From Cheiracanthium punctorium (Eukaryota; Arthropoda; Arachnida; Araneae; Cheiracanthiidae): a stretch of 64,000 nucleotides of DNA. The stretch is from positions 124,001 through 188,000 of the forward strand of contig JAWZYV010010311.1 in NCBI GenBank assembly GCA_038373885.1. The letters run 5' to 3'. Every line of letters starts with the position of its first letter. Position 1 is the first letter of the stretch. A model generated the notes under the pieces. That model was not told where the DNA came from. It was given only the letters and a program-made list of their open reading frames with translations, and made no database searches. The position numbers and the translations under genes are program-made. Shown piece by piece: positions 52,921 through 64,000 of the stretch.

Positions 52921-55145
52921 GTGAACAACAGCACCCTCTAAATCAGAATTTTAATATCTGCTTTTGATGAGATCAAGTCTTTGATTTTGAAATTCTTGTC
53001 TTCGGAGTCTTATTGCACGTCAAGGGTCCTGCACCGGAAAGATATTATGTGTTAGTGTTGAACCACTTTTACGTTATACCAGTATGTAAATCATAACGAT
53101 AATATGGGAGCTAGGGGAGGCATAGCCCTGCCGTGTTGCCATAAAGATTTTAGACATACATTAAAAATAAATTTGAAAGATTTGCGTTGTGTTCTAAAGT
53201 TAACGGCAAAGCGCCAAACATAAATTAACCCGAACCCCAGGTTACAGTCGGAATTGCCTCAGCTGAAAGGAAATAGGTGTGTGTGAAACATGCATACACA
53301 AGAAAGACACAAGTTATTGCAAGAAAAATTTAACATTTTATTCCAATTGATATACTATTGCAGTTTAAGACACTAAGGGATGGCATAAGTTTCAACTTCT
53401 ACACTCAGCGTTTCACAGACATTTTAAATTTTTGGCACACACATGATTCACCACATTGTGGCACTTCAGAAATATAAATTAACACATTTTACAGCTTTAG
53501 GGATTTTCACAGGGCACTAGGGCAAAGATTTACATATATGATTAAAGATTATCCGTCATGCATGTCAAATTTATTTGTGTCCTGAGAGGCCTTCCCAAGA
53601 AAGGGGTAACACTTCATAAACAATAAGCACACATTAATAACTATGTAGAAAAGCACATTTCAAACTTTGGTTGAGTTACACATGATTCTTGCAAAAAAAA
53701 AAAAAAAATTTGATTTTTGTAGAATAGAAAAAAAAAAAAAAGGAAACAAAACTTTAACAATTAAAACATGGATTTAGGAATGTTGTGGAGAAATTAAAGG
53801 TTAATTATTGAAGGGGACTGGTACTAAGAAGAAACTAAGTTAAGGGGGATGTGGGGCTAGATGCCCGCGCCCAAAATGGTGCAACAGGGTGAGCAGAATG
53901 GAAGAGTGTCCAAGTGGAGGTAAAATTTGCCAATCTCATTTTCAAGTCAACTGGCAACTTTTAGGGGGGTACCCCAAAAAATAACATTAAAAAAAAATTT
54001 CCCCATATAACTTGTGACCACCCTACTCGCCATACATTTGTATGCATAATTCTTGTCAGATTGGCGTATTTAGCACCAGGGCCCTATTATCTCACGGGCA
54101 AATTGCGACTTTGCCCAGTGCCCATGGCTCGAAATGGCCCCCAATTTGAAATGTTAATCTGAAATATTCTTTTTTATAACAAAATTTTATGAAAAATAAA
54201 ACAAATTTCATAGATGGAGGCCATCAAATTCATCAATGCCCGGTGTCCCTGTTTGTCATAATCAGCCCCTGTTTAGCACCACAAAATATTTCTTGCGATT
54301 TGAAAACGTGTCCCGTTTAAAATCTCAATTGAAAATAATGCTGGATAATTCACTGGTGAAAAAACAGCATTCAATTCTTTTTCTGGCAACGAAAAATAAA
54401 AAATGGAATTATTTCATATGTTGCGTATGTTTTGCTTGTGAATCCGTTTTCTAATTGAGTTTCGAAAGGGGTATTAAACTCGTGACACCAAAATGACACA
54501 CATTTCACATGCAAAAACCCAGTTATTTTAAAGTAATTTTATTTATTTTTTTCAACTGGCAATTTTAATCATTGTTACTGTATCCAGGACAACCAAACCG
54601 CAAGATATCAAACCGAAATTTGTAAGCAGCTGCTATTGAAATGAAAATCCTTCTTTACTTAAAAATTCGTAAAAATTCTCCTAATTTATATTTTTCCTCC
54701 GTTCTTCTTTTAAAAGTAGGCGAATTGTGTGTTCCGTCTTTTGCCGAAATATAAAAAAGTTATGACAGATAGTATTCAAGATGCAGCAGTTTTAAAAATA
54801 TTTTACCAAAGTCAGCATCAAATTTAATTTCATTTCAAAAATTCCCAAAAATCTGAAAATTTTGTTACACAGTCCGAACAAACAGCTTTTAAAAGAAAAT
54901 TTTCTCCTCTATATGATGATGTAAATATAGTTTTCTTGCGAGTGCAATTACCGGCATTATTATGTATTATGCCAGAAAAATCGCTAAAAATCGGATAAAA
55001 CATTTTCTAATTCGAATTTCGAAAAAATCGCTTTGAGGTATGTCGAGACCCGTCTTGGAGAATTTCTGTACAAAATTTGGTAGGTCTACGATCACCCGTT
55101 TCAGAGCTACGTGAGACACAGACAGACAGACAAACTAACGGACAC

Positions 55146-56215
55146 TTTACACATTGCTCTATTTATATAGGCTCAACACATTGCTCTATTTATATATATC
55201 TATATATATCTGCTACAGAAGGACTCAAAAGCATGCTTACACAATACAGTCAATGGCAATTTTACAGGCATTCATTCATTTCAAGCACAATACCATCCTA
55301 CCATATTATTATTAACCAATGGTCCGATGGCAGTCGTATGCTATTCTCAAAAATTGCACCAAAAGTCACCAAAATTGGCAACTTTTCGTGGAGTTGGTTC
55401 AACTCCATATTTGAAGATAAATCACCAAATATGGTGAAAAAAAAATGAACCTAGCTTGGTGATAGTTCACTTTTGGCAGGAAATAAAAAAACTTCTAATT
55501 TGAAAACAATAAGGTATGGCAATTTAAATGGAAATTTTGGAAATTTGTATCACTCCAACTTACATGCAACAAAACACGATCTTTGATTCTTTAGTGCGTA
55601 GAGCAGTAATTTTAGGCTGCCAGACTGCAAATTCCTTGCTCTCTGTGTCAATTCCTCTTCAGTTAAAAGATGGAAATAACTTATTTCCTTTAACACAGGT
55701 GTCGCAAAATACATTCATAGTGATACACAGTTTTTTTTTTTAAGATTATCTCAAAAATCTTGCCAAATTTAAGTACAATACAGTAAATTTAGCACAAAAT
55801 ATTGTTGTACTGGTAAGTATTTTATGATCAATGCATTTTGCATGATTTATCTTTTTCCTTTCAAATTGCAATTGACTGGGTAAATTACTTACAGAGTTAC
55901 CCAAAAGACTTTCAATACATTAAGGTCTATGAATACCTTCAACTCATTAAAAGTCTGTATTTAATCACTACTGGCTATGCCCAAAATCTCGCAAACTCAA
56001 GCTTAGCAGCTTTTGGCAAAATATTGCCAAATTAAGTGCCAAAAACAAATCTTTCAAACTGAGCCAAGTTTGGCGATATCGCAGATATTTGGCTAGAAAT
56101 CGTTAAATCTTTGTATTATTGCAGTATTGTATCTCTCTTTCAAATGAAATAAGTTTAGATTAAGTACAGCAAAAACATTTATGATTTAATAGGCATACAA
56201 GGAAGTCATGTGGTG
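55146..56215. repeat. R3-related dispersed repeat
   Basis: Shares with R3 the AGGACTCAAAAG...TACAGTCAATGGCAATTTTA segment, CAATACATTAAGGTCTATG, the GCCCAAAATCTCGC core and the end CATACAAGGAAGTCATGTG. Short ORFs within are artefacts. Confidence 0.65.
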
Positions 56216-56603
56216 TCCATATAAAATTGTTTCTAATTTTCTGAATTAAAATATCATTAGTACTTGACAAAATTAATATGGAACCACACATGAAATACCC
56301 ACTTTCAAATACAAAAATAATTATTGAAAATAGACAATATGGTAAAAAGTTATTGCTGAACAACCATTAAAAATAAATAAATAAATAAAAAGATTCCGAG
56401 ATATTGATAATTACCTCCTTCTAGAAGTCAGTTAAAAATGTGACATGGACAGACTCAGTTTCCCCCCCCCACACACACACACACACAACTCAACCATATC
56501 CAATAAAATTCCATTTATACACCCTTTCAAATGTTTATTTGGGTATAATTCAAATTTCCTATATTAGTCCTATAAGGTATCATTCTTCATAAAAAGTGAA
56601 TTA
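56216..56603. other. Non-coding with (CA)n
   Basis: C-run and (CA)n at 56462-56487, (AATA)n near 56371-56388. No gene. Confidence 0.55.
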
Positions 56604-56759
56604 CAGTGGTTTTGCAATAAGTCAAATATCCAGCTGTATCGAAGTTTTTAAGGAGTCCCAGTCTGATTCAATAGGAATTTAAGGTTATTCTATTAGTCAA
56701 ATTTATAAGTCGAAGTTTTTTGTTGGTCCCCAAGAATTCAACTTATCGTTTAACCACTA
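56604..56759. mobile_element. 156-bp pogo-like MITE
   Basis: Ends CAGTGGTTTTGCAATAAGTC and, reversed, TAGTGGTTAAACGATAAGTT. TA at 56602-56603 and 56760-56761; the right TA is shared with the next element. Confidence 0.75.
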
Positions 56760-57029
56760 TACAGTATAACCTTGATATATCAAAGACAAAAAAACACTGA
56801 AAAAAATTAAAGATATTGAGTTTTCAAGATTACGAGGTAAAATAAAAGGGTGATAAGTATGTAAGGGTAAACCCATTTATTCGAGAAATCAATGTTTTTG
56901 AGATATCAAGGTCAGTGCCGGATTAACAATATAGCAGAAGTAGCAAATGCTATGCGTCCCGCGCTTTTGGGGGCCCCGCGCCTTTACCTTGAAAGTTTTC
57001 GTTCTCTCATCCCCAAGATCCAGCTTTTT

Positions 57030-58482
57030 TAACACTTTCCAACAAGGTAGAAAAGTGCTTATGATTTCGGTTTGTCCGTCTGTCCATCCTTGCTCAAACT
57101 CACGTAAATATGCATCGATTTCTATGAAATTTATATATGCTGCTCATATCTACTGTACCATGTACCCTATTGAAAATGGTCTTTGTAGCATTTGTAGTTT
57201 TTCTATAGGAGTACTCAAAATATTCCCAATACATTGCGCTCTTTGGGAAGTTATTCTTTAAAGCGTATCATCCTACTATATAGTTGCGCTGATCCCTGAC
57301 TTTAAGATAAAACGTTTTCCGCCATTACTGTAAAAAGATTACAAAGTCAAGGACAAAAAGCCTAATAACTTCTTCACCGTTTGTACGATCCACTTGAAAT
57401 TTTTTACAACTATGTAAAAAAATATAGAAAACAATCTGTTTTACCCTAAAAATCTGAAAATCCACCCATTCCCTCATTTTTAAGCGATATTTTGCTATTT
57501 TCAGAACCATTTCATTTCGAGAATGAAAAATGTGAATCATTTGCGTGACAAAATTACCTATTTCAAGTGAAAACTATGTCATACAATTGGGGATACCAAT
57601 TTGGTGAAAATAATTTTTCCAGGTTACACAGTTTATTATTTTCCTTTTCACAAATAAATCATCTGCTGGATATTTGAATTGTTGTGAGCACGAAACGAAA
57701 GCTTTCGACTGCGAAAAAATTCCGCACATTTCCAGAAGAGCATGAAATTCGATTTGGGTCTGTAATAAAAATTGAATATGAACTTATTTATTTTAGATGG
57801 ATGAAAATTAAATATATTGAATGAAGACATATTTTCGTAAAATGGTTTTCTACTGCCCGATGTAATTGCCTCCACAACGGGCGTTGACTTCCAGTTTTAG
57901 AGATATTCTGCTTTTTGAAATGAAAAAAAAATTGAATGTTATTAAGGATTACAAGATGAAGCTTTCCATCGAAAATAGTGTCTGTATAGTTAAAAGTTTT
58001 TCTTCGGGAACACTCAAAATAATTTCAATGCAGTATGGTCAATGGCAGTTTAGAGACAGGTATCTATTTTAAGCAAATAATCAGGGCCGGATTGGCATAT
58101 ATATTACTAAGGCTCTCAAAATAATGCTCTCCATTGAGAATGACGTCTGTATTATGAATAGTTCTTCTAAAGAAGCACTCAAAAGAATTCCAATACATTT
58201 GAGAAACACTAATGCATTTCTAGCACAAGACAATGAGTATAAAAATTTTATATTTTTCAGTTAAACGTTTAAAAAATAGGGTTATAGGGTCTCATAAAAT
58301 TGCATTTATACTGATAATACAACATTTTCTTATCTACGAAATCTCGCCAGTCTTAAGGAAAATACATCGCCAAATTTGTGGCAAAAATATTTTTGCAATA
58401 TAAAGTGTTTTATAATATATGTGTTTGGTATGATTTATCTTTCTTGTTTTTTAAGGCAACAGATAAATCTTGTAATTCTTTC

Positions 58483-58516
<34 letters not shown>

Positions 58517-58590
58517 AGATAAGAGAGCTTTTGAAGCTCTATATAGTGGAACTGTAAATCAGTTGTAGACAACTCATTGAAAGAATATAT
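57030..58590. repeat. R3-related repeat blocks inside the hAT-like element
   Basis: Pieces resembling R3 recur: AGGAGTACTCAAAATATTCC (57210), GGAACACTCAAAATAATTTC (58008), AAGCACTCAAAAGAATTCCA (58174) and the CTCGCCAGTC...ATCGCCAAATTT core (58345). A (CTTTT)n tract lies at 58485-58519. No gene. Confidence 0.55.
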
Positions 58591-58593
58591 ATA

Positions 58594-59704
58594 GAGTCTC
58601 GCTTATCCGCCCTTCGTTCATCCGACATTCCGTATTATCCGATGTTTGGCGAAGCGACGGGCATCTACAAAATCTGTGTTTGATCCAGTGCAGAGATGAC
58701 CTTTTTTTATCCGAAAAATTCTATAATGCTCATGTTTTGATTTTTACACCTTCACTCTACGACGAAAAAAACACTCTGTGTCTTCCCATCACCTACCCCG
58801 CCCCCCTTTTCGATATACTGTTTCTCTTTTGCCAGGAACTGACCTATCAAAAATTTTTCATTGGATGCGAAACACCTGGATGGAAACTATTAAAAAGAAC
58901 TATCGCAGAAAGCTCCTATCTACAGTGATAGAAGAAATCATAAAGAGTGAGACATGATTGACAAATTGAAACGCATTAATGTGAAAGATGTTGCCTATTG
59001 GGTTGTAGGGGCCTGGCCTGATGTAAGGGCTCAGACAATTGCCAAATCATGGAAAAATCTGTTTCATAATGATGAAAATATGGACACGGAAAGCACAGAT
59101 GAAGCCGAAGAAACGATTCTACCTTTAGTACAATGAATTCCTGGGTGTGATGATGTATCTTTGCAAGAAATCGAAAGTTGGATAAAGGCTGATGATCAGC
59201 ATGAGATAACTCATGGAGAAACTGTCGCTTTTGCAAACTGCAATGACAACGAAAATGAAGATGAATATCAAACACCGACTGTTGAGCTTCGCAGAATTTC
59301 ACATAACGATGGACTGAAGGCTCTAGAGACTGCAATTCAATACATTGAACAACAAGAAGAAGCTACAGGAATTGACATACTGGTGTTGCAAAGATGGCAA
59401 GATTTTGCAGCGAAGAAACGACACTCATCATGAAAACAGACTTCCATAAAAAAAAATTCTTTAAATCCTCACAGGATTGAACTTTAACATACAGCACCCT
59501 TAAATTCAGAAAAAGATAATATGTAAGTTAATTTTTTAAATTCATTTTTTCTATTGTTTTCATGTATTTTTAGAGCGTGATTATGATGCAAGATAATAAC
59601 GTGTAATATAACATATGTATGTATAAAGTTTAAGAGGCTCTTTCTTGACTCCTCCCTATTATCCGACATTGTGCCGGCCCATTTATGTCGGATAAGCGAG
59701 ACTC
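58594..59704 (+). mobile_element. Internally deleted Tigger/pogo-like transposon
   Basis: TIRs GAGTCTCGCTTATCCG and, reversed, GAGTCTCGCTTATCCGACAT; TA at 58592-58593 and 59705-59706. It retains the 3' third of the transposase. Confidence 0.88.
58860..59433 (+). pseudogene. Tigger-like transposase, C-terminal part
   Basis: A first piece (MRNTWMETIKKNYRRKLLSTVIEEI in the frame near 58866) is followed, after a frame change at about 58950, by IDKLKRINVKDVAYWVVGAWPDVRAQTIAKSWKNLF, the helical block after the DDE core in pogo/Tigger (JRK-type) transposases. After a TGA (59134-59136) the frame continues with SLQEIESWIKADDQHE and ends with DGLKALETAIQYIEQQ... LVLQRWQDFAAKKR, the conserved C-terminus. 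The DNA-binding (CENP-B-like) and most DDE parts are deleted. Confidence 0.85.
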
Positions 59705-59706
59705 TA

Positions 59707-61412
59707 CTGCGTATATATATTTAATGTAGCTGTTGCATGCCTGCATTATTTAGTCAACTCATTACCTAGGCAAAACTGAATGAGTATTCTAAAGTCAGCA
59801 ATAAGAACACACACAAGAGTATATTTAACAATACTGTGGAACAAAAAACTCAGTACTCAAAAAAATTTCAGGGAGCGCCCAAAAGGTGGGAAAGGCAGAA
59901 TAAAAAAAAAAAAAAAAAAATACAAGCGAACGTACTAAAAGCGAACTCGGACAAATGGAGGAGGGGGTATCCAGATCCTTGGACCACCCACCTATGGCCT
60001 TTAGAAAATGTATTCCTTACCAATAATGTTACATGCTTGTCTTTATTTGAAGAATGAAGCCAGAAATAAACAAAATAGAGAAAGTAAACTAAGTGCCAAA
60101 ACAAGAGTACAGACTCGGGGTCTGATCAAGGGTGGATTAAAGGGAAAGAATCGGGGGAGGCGAGCGGCCCTCCCGAGAAAAAATATTAATGTAAACAATC
60201 CCAACTTACTTCCATATAATGATATGCAGGTGAATTTTCCATCCAAGTCTCCACCCACAAAATTGTATTAATCCGTCAGTGGGCCGGATTATTTGTTAGG
60301 CTGTAGCCTATCTGACCCGATCATTTCAGGGGCTTTTCAGTAACAAGTCGAATGAATTTTTTAATGAAGTTGTAATCAAGCTTTTCAAAATGATCCAATA
60401 GAACGGGGATATCTGTGGCTATTTCTGAAGATGTTCTCTGGAAAGCAAGTTGACCTTCTACATTTTCCCGAGAGCTGAGATCCATAGGAATGTAAGAAAA
60501 ACGGGCTCCATAATAAAGATATTCCCCCACGAAACAATAATTTTTATGTAAATATTAGACATAAAATTATTTTGTTTTTTGCAGTAAATATGAGGATGGT
60601 ATTTTAATCGGATGTTGGACAGACCCAAAGTTCTTTTGTTTTAGAGTAAAGGCGGGTGGGTTTGGCGAAATTCGAAGGTGTACAGAGTAGGGTGTAAGCC
60701 ATCTTAGAAGGCTTTTGGTAGTGGGCTTGCTTTGTTTTTATTTAATTATTTATTTTACATTTTGCAATATTTAAACAAAGGCGAATTATTTTTTGAAACA
60801 ATAATAATATATAGAATGTAAATCATTTTTTTATAAGTGGGGAATCCACAATTACAATAAATTATCTTATTAATCACGTTAAATGTAAAAGATTTGATTT
60901 TGGCTGGTCGAAACTGCAGGTCAAGACGCGAATGTCAGTACATTCGTTCAAATAAAATAATTAGAACCGAGACGATCTTAGACTTCTCGGACAAGTCGGT
61001 CGGAGTATCCGAGAAGCCATAACCCCAGGCAAACTGAAAACAAAGAAAATTTTCGATACTCTGGATACACAAAGGAACTCTCAAATTACTTGATCACTAT
61101 TATTATATATCACTTGATCACAAGATTATTATATCTTGCAAAAACATGTGAACGTAATATGATAATGAATGTTTTATCCGAATTTTTTATTATTTATTAT
61201 ATAGATTATTCTATTTAGAAAAGATACAAGCCTCTTATTAAGATTTTTTTAAACAAAATATTTTACATCATTTTAATTGAGGAGGGGAGTTCATACGTGA
61301 GTGTGAACCTCTCCACCTCAAAATAAATAAATAAATAAATAAGCGTGCATCACTGAACATGGGGCCCCTTGGTAAAATTTGCTACCGGCCCCGCGCTGTC
61401 TTAATCCGGCAC
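59707..61412. other. Interior of the hAT-like element, non-coding
   Basis: An A-run (59903-59920), a patch related to 20840-20890 (GTATCCAGATCCTTGGACCA at ~59958) and CCGGATTATTTGTTAGG (60284). The 69-99 aa ORFs on both strands overlap each other and show no domain. Confidence 0.45.
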
Positions 61413-61451
61413 TGATCAAGGTTCAATATATTTAGGTTACACTGTAGTAAA

Positions 61452-62569
61452 CTAGCTGAAGTACCCATTCATCACACAGGAATGGAGAGTGTTAAGACAT
61501 CTAATGGCAAATATATGTATAGTATATAATATATAGGGCAGCCAACCTCTTACCTACATGTGTAGTACAAAGAACGAAAATGTGTAGTTTTCAATGTTTC
61601 ATGTGTAGTTGCACACTTTTGTTATACTAGAAGTGCCTTGAGACCATGATATTTTGTATCATCTACACTAACACATCCTGAAGTTATTGCATGATTGTCC
61701 TTAAAAACTAACTAAAAAAAGTTACATTGAGAAAAGAAAAATATGATACTTATTAAAGAACAACACAAATGCTACAAACAGATTTATTTTCTAGATTATC
61801 AATTGCAAATTTAAGCAATAAGGCAAAAATAAGGAATCTATTTTTTTCATTTAAATGACTCACAGTTGCATGTTTGGCTCTTAAAATAGGCACACCTTCA
61901 ATACACATCCTACCTTGATTTTAGGTGCCAAAATGCTGTTTTTGACGGCTCCAAAGGAACAAAGTAGCTGCAAAATCCCGTTTCCAAACGTGTTTTCCAA
62001 CCGGATACACTACTAAAATTTGAATACCGTATTAACTCGCTTATAAGTCGAGAAATTTTGGACATGAAAAAGGCTTTAAAGTGGGGGGAGACTTATACAA
62101 GGGTCCTTAATTTTTTTTAAATCAGTAGTCAAAAATGCCCTTTTAAAAGACAATTGTTCTCTTCCCACAGTCCATAACACAATGGCGTCATTTAATGTTG
62201 ATTTCCGTACCTGGAAGTATATAGCGGTGCAAAGATTGAAAACGTGTATCATGTTGGTTTCGTTGTGGGATTACGGCTAATTAGCTACACCTGGGCTCTA
62301 GGCCAAAGGCAGGAATGCTACAGTCAAAACCTCAGTTTGTCTCAGCATCGTCTCAGTCAAAATCCCTTTTTGTCTCAGTTTGTCTCAATCAAAATCCCTT
62401 TTTGTCTTAGTTTGTAGCAATCAAAATTCCTTTTTTTCTCGGTATGTCTCAACTAAAATTCGTTTTTTCAAGTTTGTCTCTCAACCAATTTTATTTGTTT
62501 GTTTGTTTATGTGTGTTAAGGCAAACCTGCACGTGGGGTATCTGCCTAGCATGGAGGGGGCATGGATTT
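61452..62569. repeat. R4-type start followed by unrelated repeats
   Basis: ACTAGCTGAAGTACCCATTC at 61452 is the R2/R4 start. It is followed by an orphan TA-flanked end CCGTATTAACTCGCTTATAA (62028) and a ~38-bp tandem repeat of TGTCTCAGTCAAAATCCC type (62325-62480). AAGGCAAACCTGCACGTGGG at 62519 matches 14979. Confidence 0.5.
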
Positions 62570-63930
62570 TTGCAACCGTTAATGCTTAATTTAAAGAAAC
62601 GGTCTAGATATTTGCCACGAATGTAGTCTATTACACTTTGGTGATTCTTTGTAATTTATGCATTAGCATAAACGATAATCATTCCCCCTTATGGTTGAGA
62701 CTAAATCAGTTCTCCATAAATTTTTACGTGTAATTCTTGTCAGATTGGCATATTTAGCACCAGGGCCGTATTATCGCACGGGCAAATTGGGACTTTGCCC
62801 AGGGGCCCCCGGCTCGAAATGGCCCCCAAATTCAAATGTTGTTCTTTTTTTATTTAAAAAAAATTATGAAAAATAAAACAAATTTTATGGACCGGGGGTC
62901 CCCAAATTCAACAATGCCCGGGTCCCCCTGTTGGTCATAATCAGGCCCTGTTTAACACCGCAATATATTTCCTGCTATTCGAAAACATGACCCGTTTAAA
63001 ATCTTAATTGAAAATAATGCTGGATAATTCACTTGTGAAAAAACAGCATTCAATTATTTTTCTGGCAACGTAAAGTAAAATATAGAATTATTTCACATGC
63101 GCGGCGTATATTTTGCTTGTGAGTCCGTTATTCTGATTGAGTTTCGAAAGGGGTTTTAAACTCGTGACGTCAAAGTGGCGCACATTTCACATGTGAAAAC
63201 ACGGTTATTTTTAAATAATTTTATTTATTTTTTTTTTTCAACTGGCAATTTTAATCATTGTTACTGTCTCCAAGACAACCAAACTGCAAGATATCATACT
63301 GAAATTTTTAAGCTGCTGCGATTGAAATGAAAATCCTTCTTTACTTAAAAATTCGTAAAATATCTCCTAATTTATATTTTCCTTTGGTTTTTCTTTTAAA
63401 AGAGGGCAAAATGTATGCTCCGTCATTTGACAAAATATAAAAAAGTTATGACGGATAGAATTCAAGAAGCAGCAATTTTAAAAATATTTTACGAAAGTCA
63501 GTGTCAAATTTAATTTTATTTGAAAAATTCCCAAAAATCTGAAAATTATGTTACACAGTCCGAACAAACAATTTTTAAAAGAAAATTTTCTCCTCTATCC
63601 GATGATGTAAATTTTATTTTCTTGCGAGTGTAATTACCGGCGTTATTACGCATTAAGCGAGAAAAATCGCTAAAAATCGGACAAAACATAAAATAAAACA
63701 TTTTCTAATTCGAATTTCGAAAAAATTGCTCTGAGGCATGTTAGGATCTGTCCTAGTGAAGCCGTATGCAAAATTCGGTAGGTCTGTGACCCATCGTCTT
63801 GGTGCAATGCGATCGAGAGACGCGCGCAAGAAGATCGGTGGTCACAAACTTACCTACCTACCTACATACATAGCTACATACAATGTTTACTCTCGGATTT
63901 TATTATATAAGATGAAAGGGGCCTCATGAA
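62570..63930. repeat. Dispersed repeat family R4, copy 2
   Basis: Collinear with 50988-51134 joined to 54034-55140 and about 85-90% similar by eye. It shows the empty site of the 2.9-kb transposon. It ends with (CTAC)n/(ATAC)n repeats at 63850-63882 and TTTTATTATATAAGATG. No ORF. Confidence 0.8.
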
Positions 63931-64000
63931 AAATGTCTGTCAAAAGAAACTACATTTTTAGTGCTTGGGAGGTGGTAAAAAGTAAAACTGAGTTATAACC

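Larger units (their letters stand above)
51135..54025 (-). mobile_element. 2.9-kb TIR transposon in R4 with decayed transposase
   Basis: Ends TAGGGTGGTCACAA and, reversed, TAGGGTGGTCACAAG. The 8-bp TSD is CTCTCCAT (51127-51134) versus CTCGCCAT (54026-54033). The empty site is seen in R4 copy 2 near 62711 (TTCTCCATAAAT). Subterminal segments are inverted relatives as well (GTTGCCAATAGGC... and GCCAATCTCATTTTC). A minus-strand transposase remnant lies at 52080-52920. Confidence 0.85.
49752..55145. repeat. Dispersed repeat family R4, copy 1, split by two transposons
   Basis: It starts ACTAGCTGCGTACCCGTTCT and ends at (GACA)n (55116-55130). It is collinear with 62570-63930 through TTTAAAGAAACGG, CAGATTGGC and CACCAGGGCC landmarks once the insertions at 50379-50919 and 51135-54025 are excluded. 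No ORF. R2 shares its start motif. Confidence 0.78.
56913..61414. mobile_element. 4.5-kb hAT-like element, itself a host of insertions
   Basis: An exact 8-bp TSD ATCAAGGT (56905-56912, 61415-61422). Ends CAGTGCCGGATTAACAATAT and, reversed, CAGTGCCGGATTAAGACAGC. Next to each end is a GGGGCCCC-type block (GGGGGCCCCGCGCC and CCGGCCCCGCGC). Inside are R3-related repeats (57030-58500), a Tigger-like element and non-coding sequence. No hAT transposase was recognised. Confidence 0.85.
56762..61444. mobile_element. pogo-like MITE split by a 4.5-kb hAT-like element
   Basis: Ends CAGTATAACCTTGATATATC and, reversed, CAGTGTAACCTAAATATATT. TA at 56760-56761 and 61445-61446. Without the insertion it would be about 170 bp. 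Confidence 0.75.

Noticed and set aside
58680..58928. 82-codon ORF as an independent gene
   Set aside because: It lies inside a Tigger-like transposon and overlaps its transposase remnant in another frame.

Overview
This is a window from a large, AT-rich, repeat-dominated animal genome. The repeat make-up points to an arthropod, most likely an arachnid such as a spider: Ty3/Gypsy, Ty1/Copia, BEL/Pao, RNase H-bearing LINEs, Penelope-like, Tc1/mariner, pogo/Tigger, hAT-like and piggyBac-like elements, plus long dispersed families that carry their own minisatellites. I see no host gene, rRNA or convincing tRNA. Nearly every recognisable coding stretch is a transposable-element (TE) pseudogene broken by stops, frameshifts or younger insertions. 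The organism call is an inference from repeat style only.

Layout. 1-6.0 kb: two Ty3/Gypsy pol remnants in the same orientation. The first is split by a compact GIY-YIG-encoding Penelope-like insertion flanked by 37-bp repeats; the second is split by a hAT-like element. 6-11.1 kb: non-coding AT-rich repeats. 11.1-16.2 kb: a LINE ORF2 remnant split by a 3.2-kb element that itself holds a 208-bp relative and a mariner fragment. 16.8-20.5 kb: dispersed repeats with 199-bp and 241-bp tandem units. 21.4-23 kb: a small MITE and a decayed but end-to-end Tc1-like transposon. 23.9-31.1 kb: a Ty1/Copia pol with four insertions, one internal segment of about 1,033 bp present three times in tandem, and a near-perfect 135-bp-arm palindrome carrying hammerhead-ribozyme-like motifs.

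32.5-44.2 kb: two copies of one TA-flanked non-autonomous transposon, a GC-rich 68-bp repeat, a three-level nest (pogo-like MITE, then piggyBac-like, then LINE tail), a BEL/Pao pol fragment on the minus strand, and a 3.3-kb element with repeat-rich ends. 46.7-64 kb: dispersed families with 173-bp and 86-bp minisatellites, two long copies of one family (one hosting two nested transposons), and a 4.7-kb nest in which a hAT-like element sits in a pogo-like MITE and contains a Tigger-like transposase remnant.

The window is best read as a record of successive insertions. Target-site duplications (TSDs) that I could locate by eye define about 20 insertions and allow relative dating. In the LINE and in the first Gypsy element, the broken reading frame resumes in phase when the insertion and one TSD copy are discounted. 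The two most unusual items are the self-contained GIY-YIG element at 1710-2375 and the hammerhead-like palindrome at 30068-30375. Both probably derive from Penelope-like retroelements.
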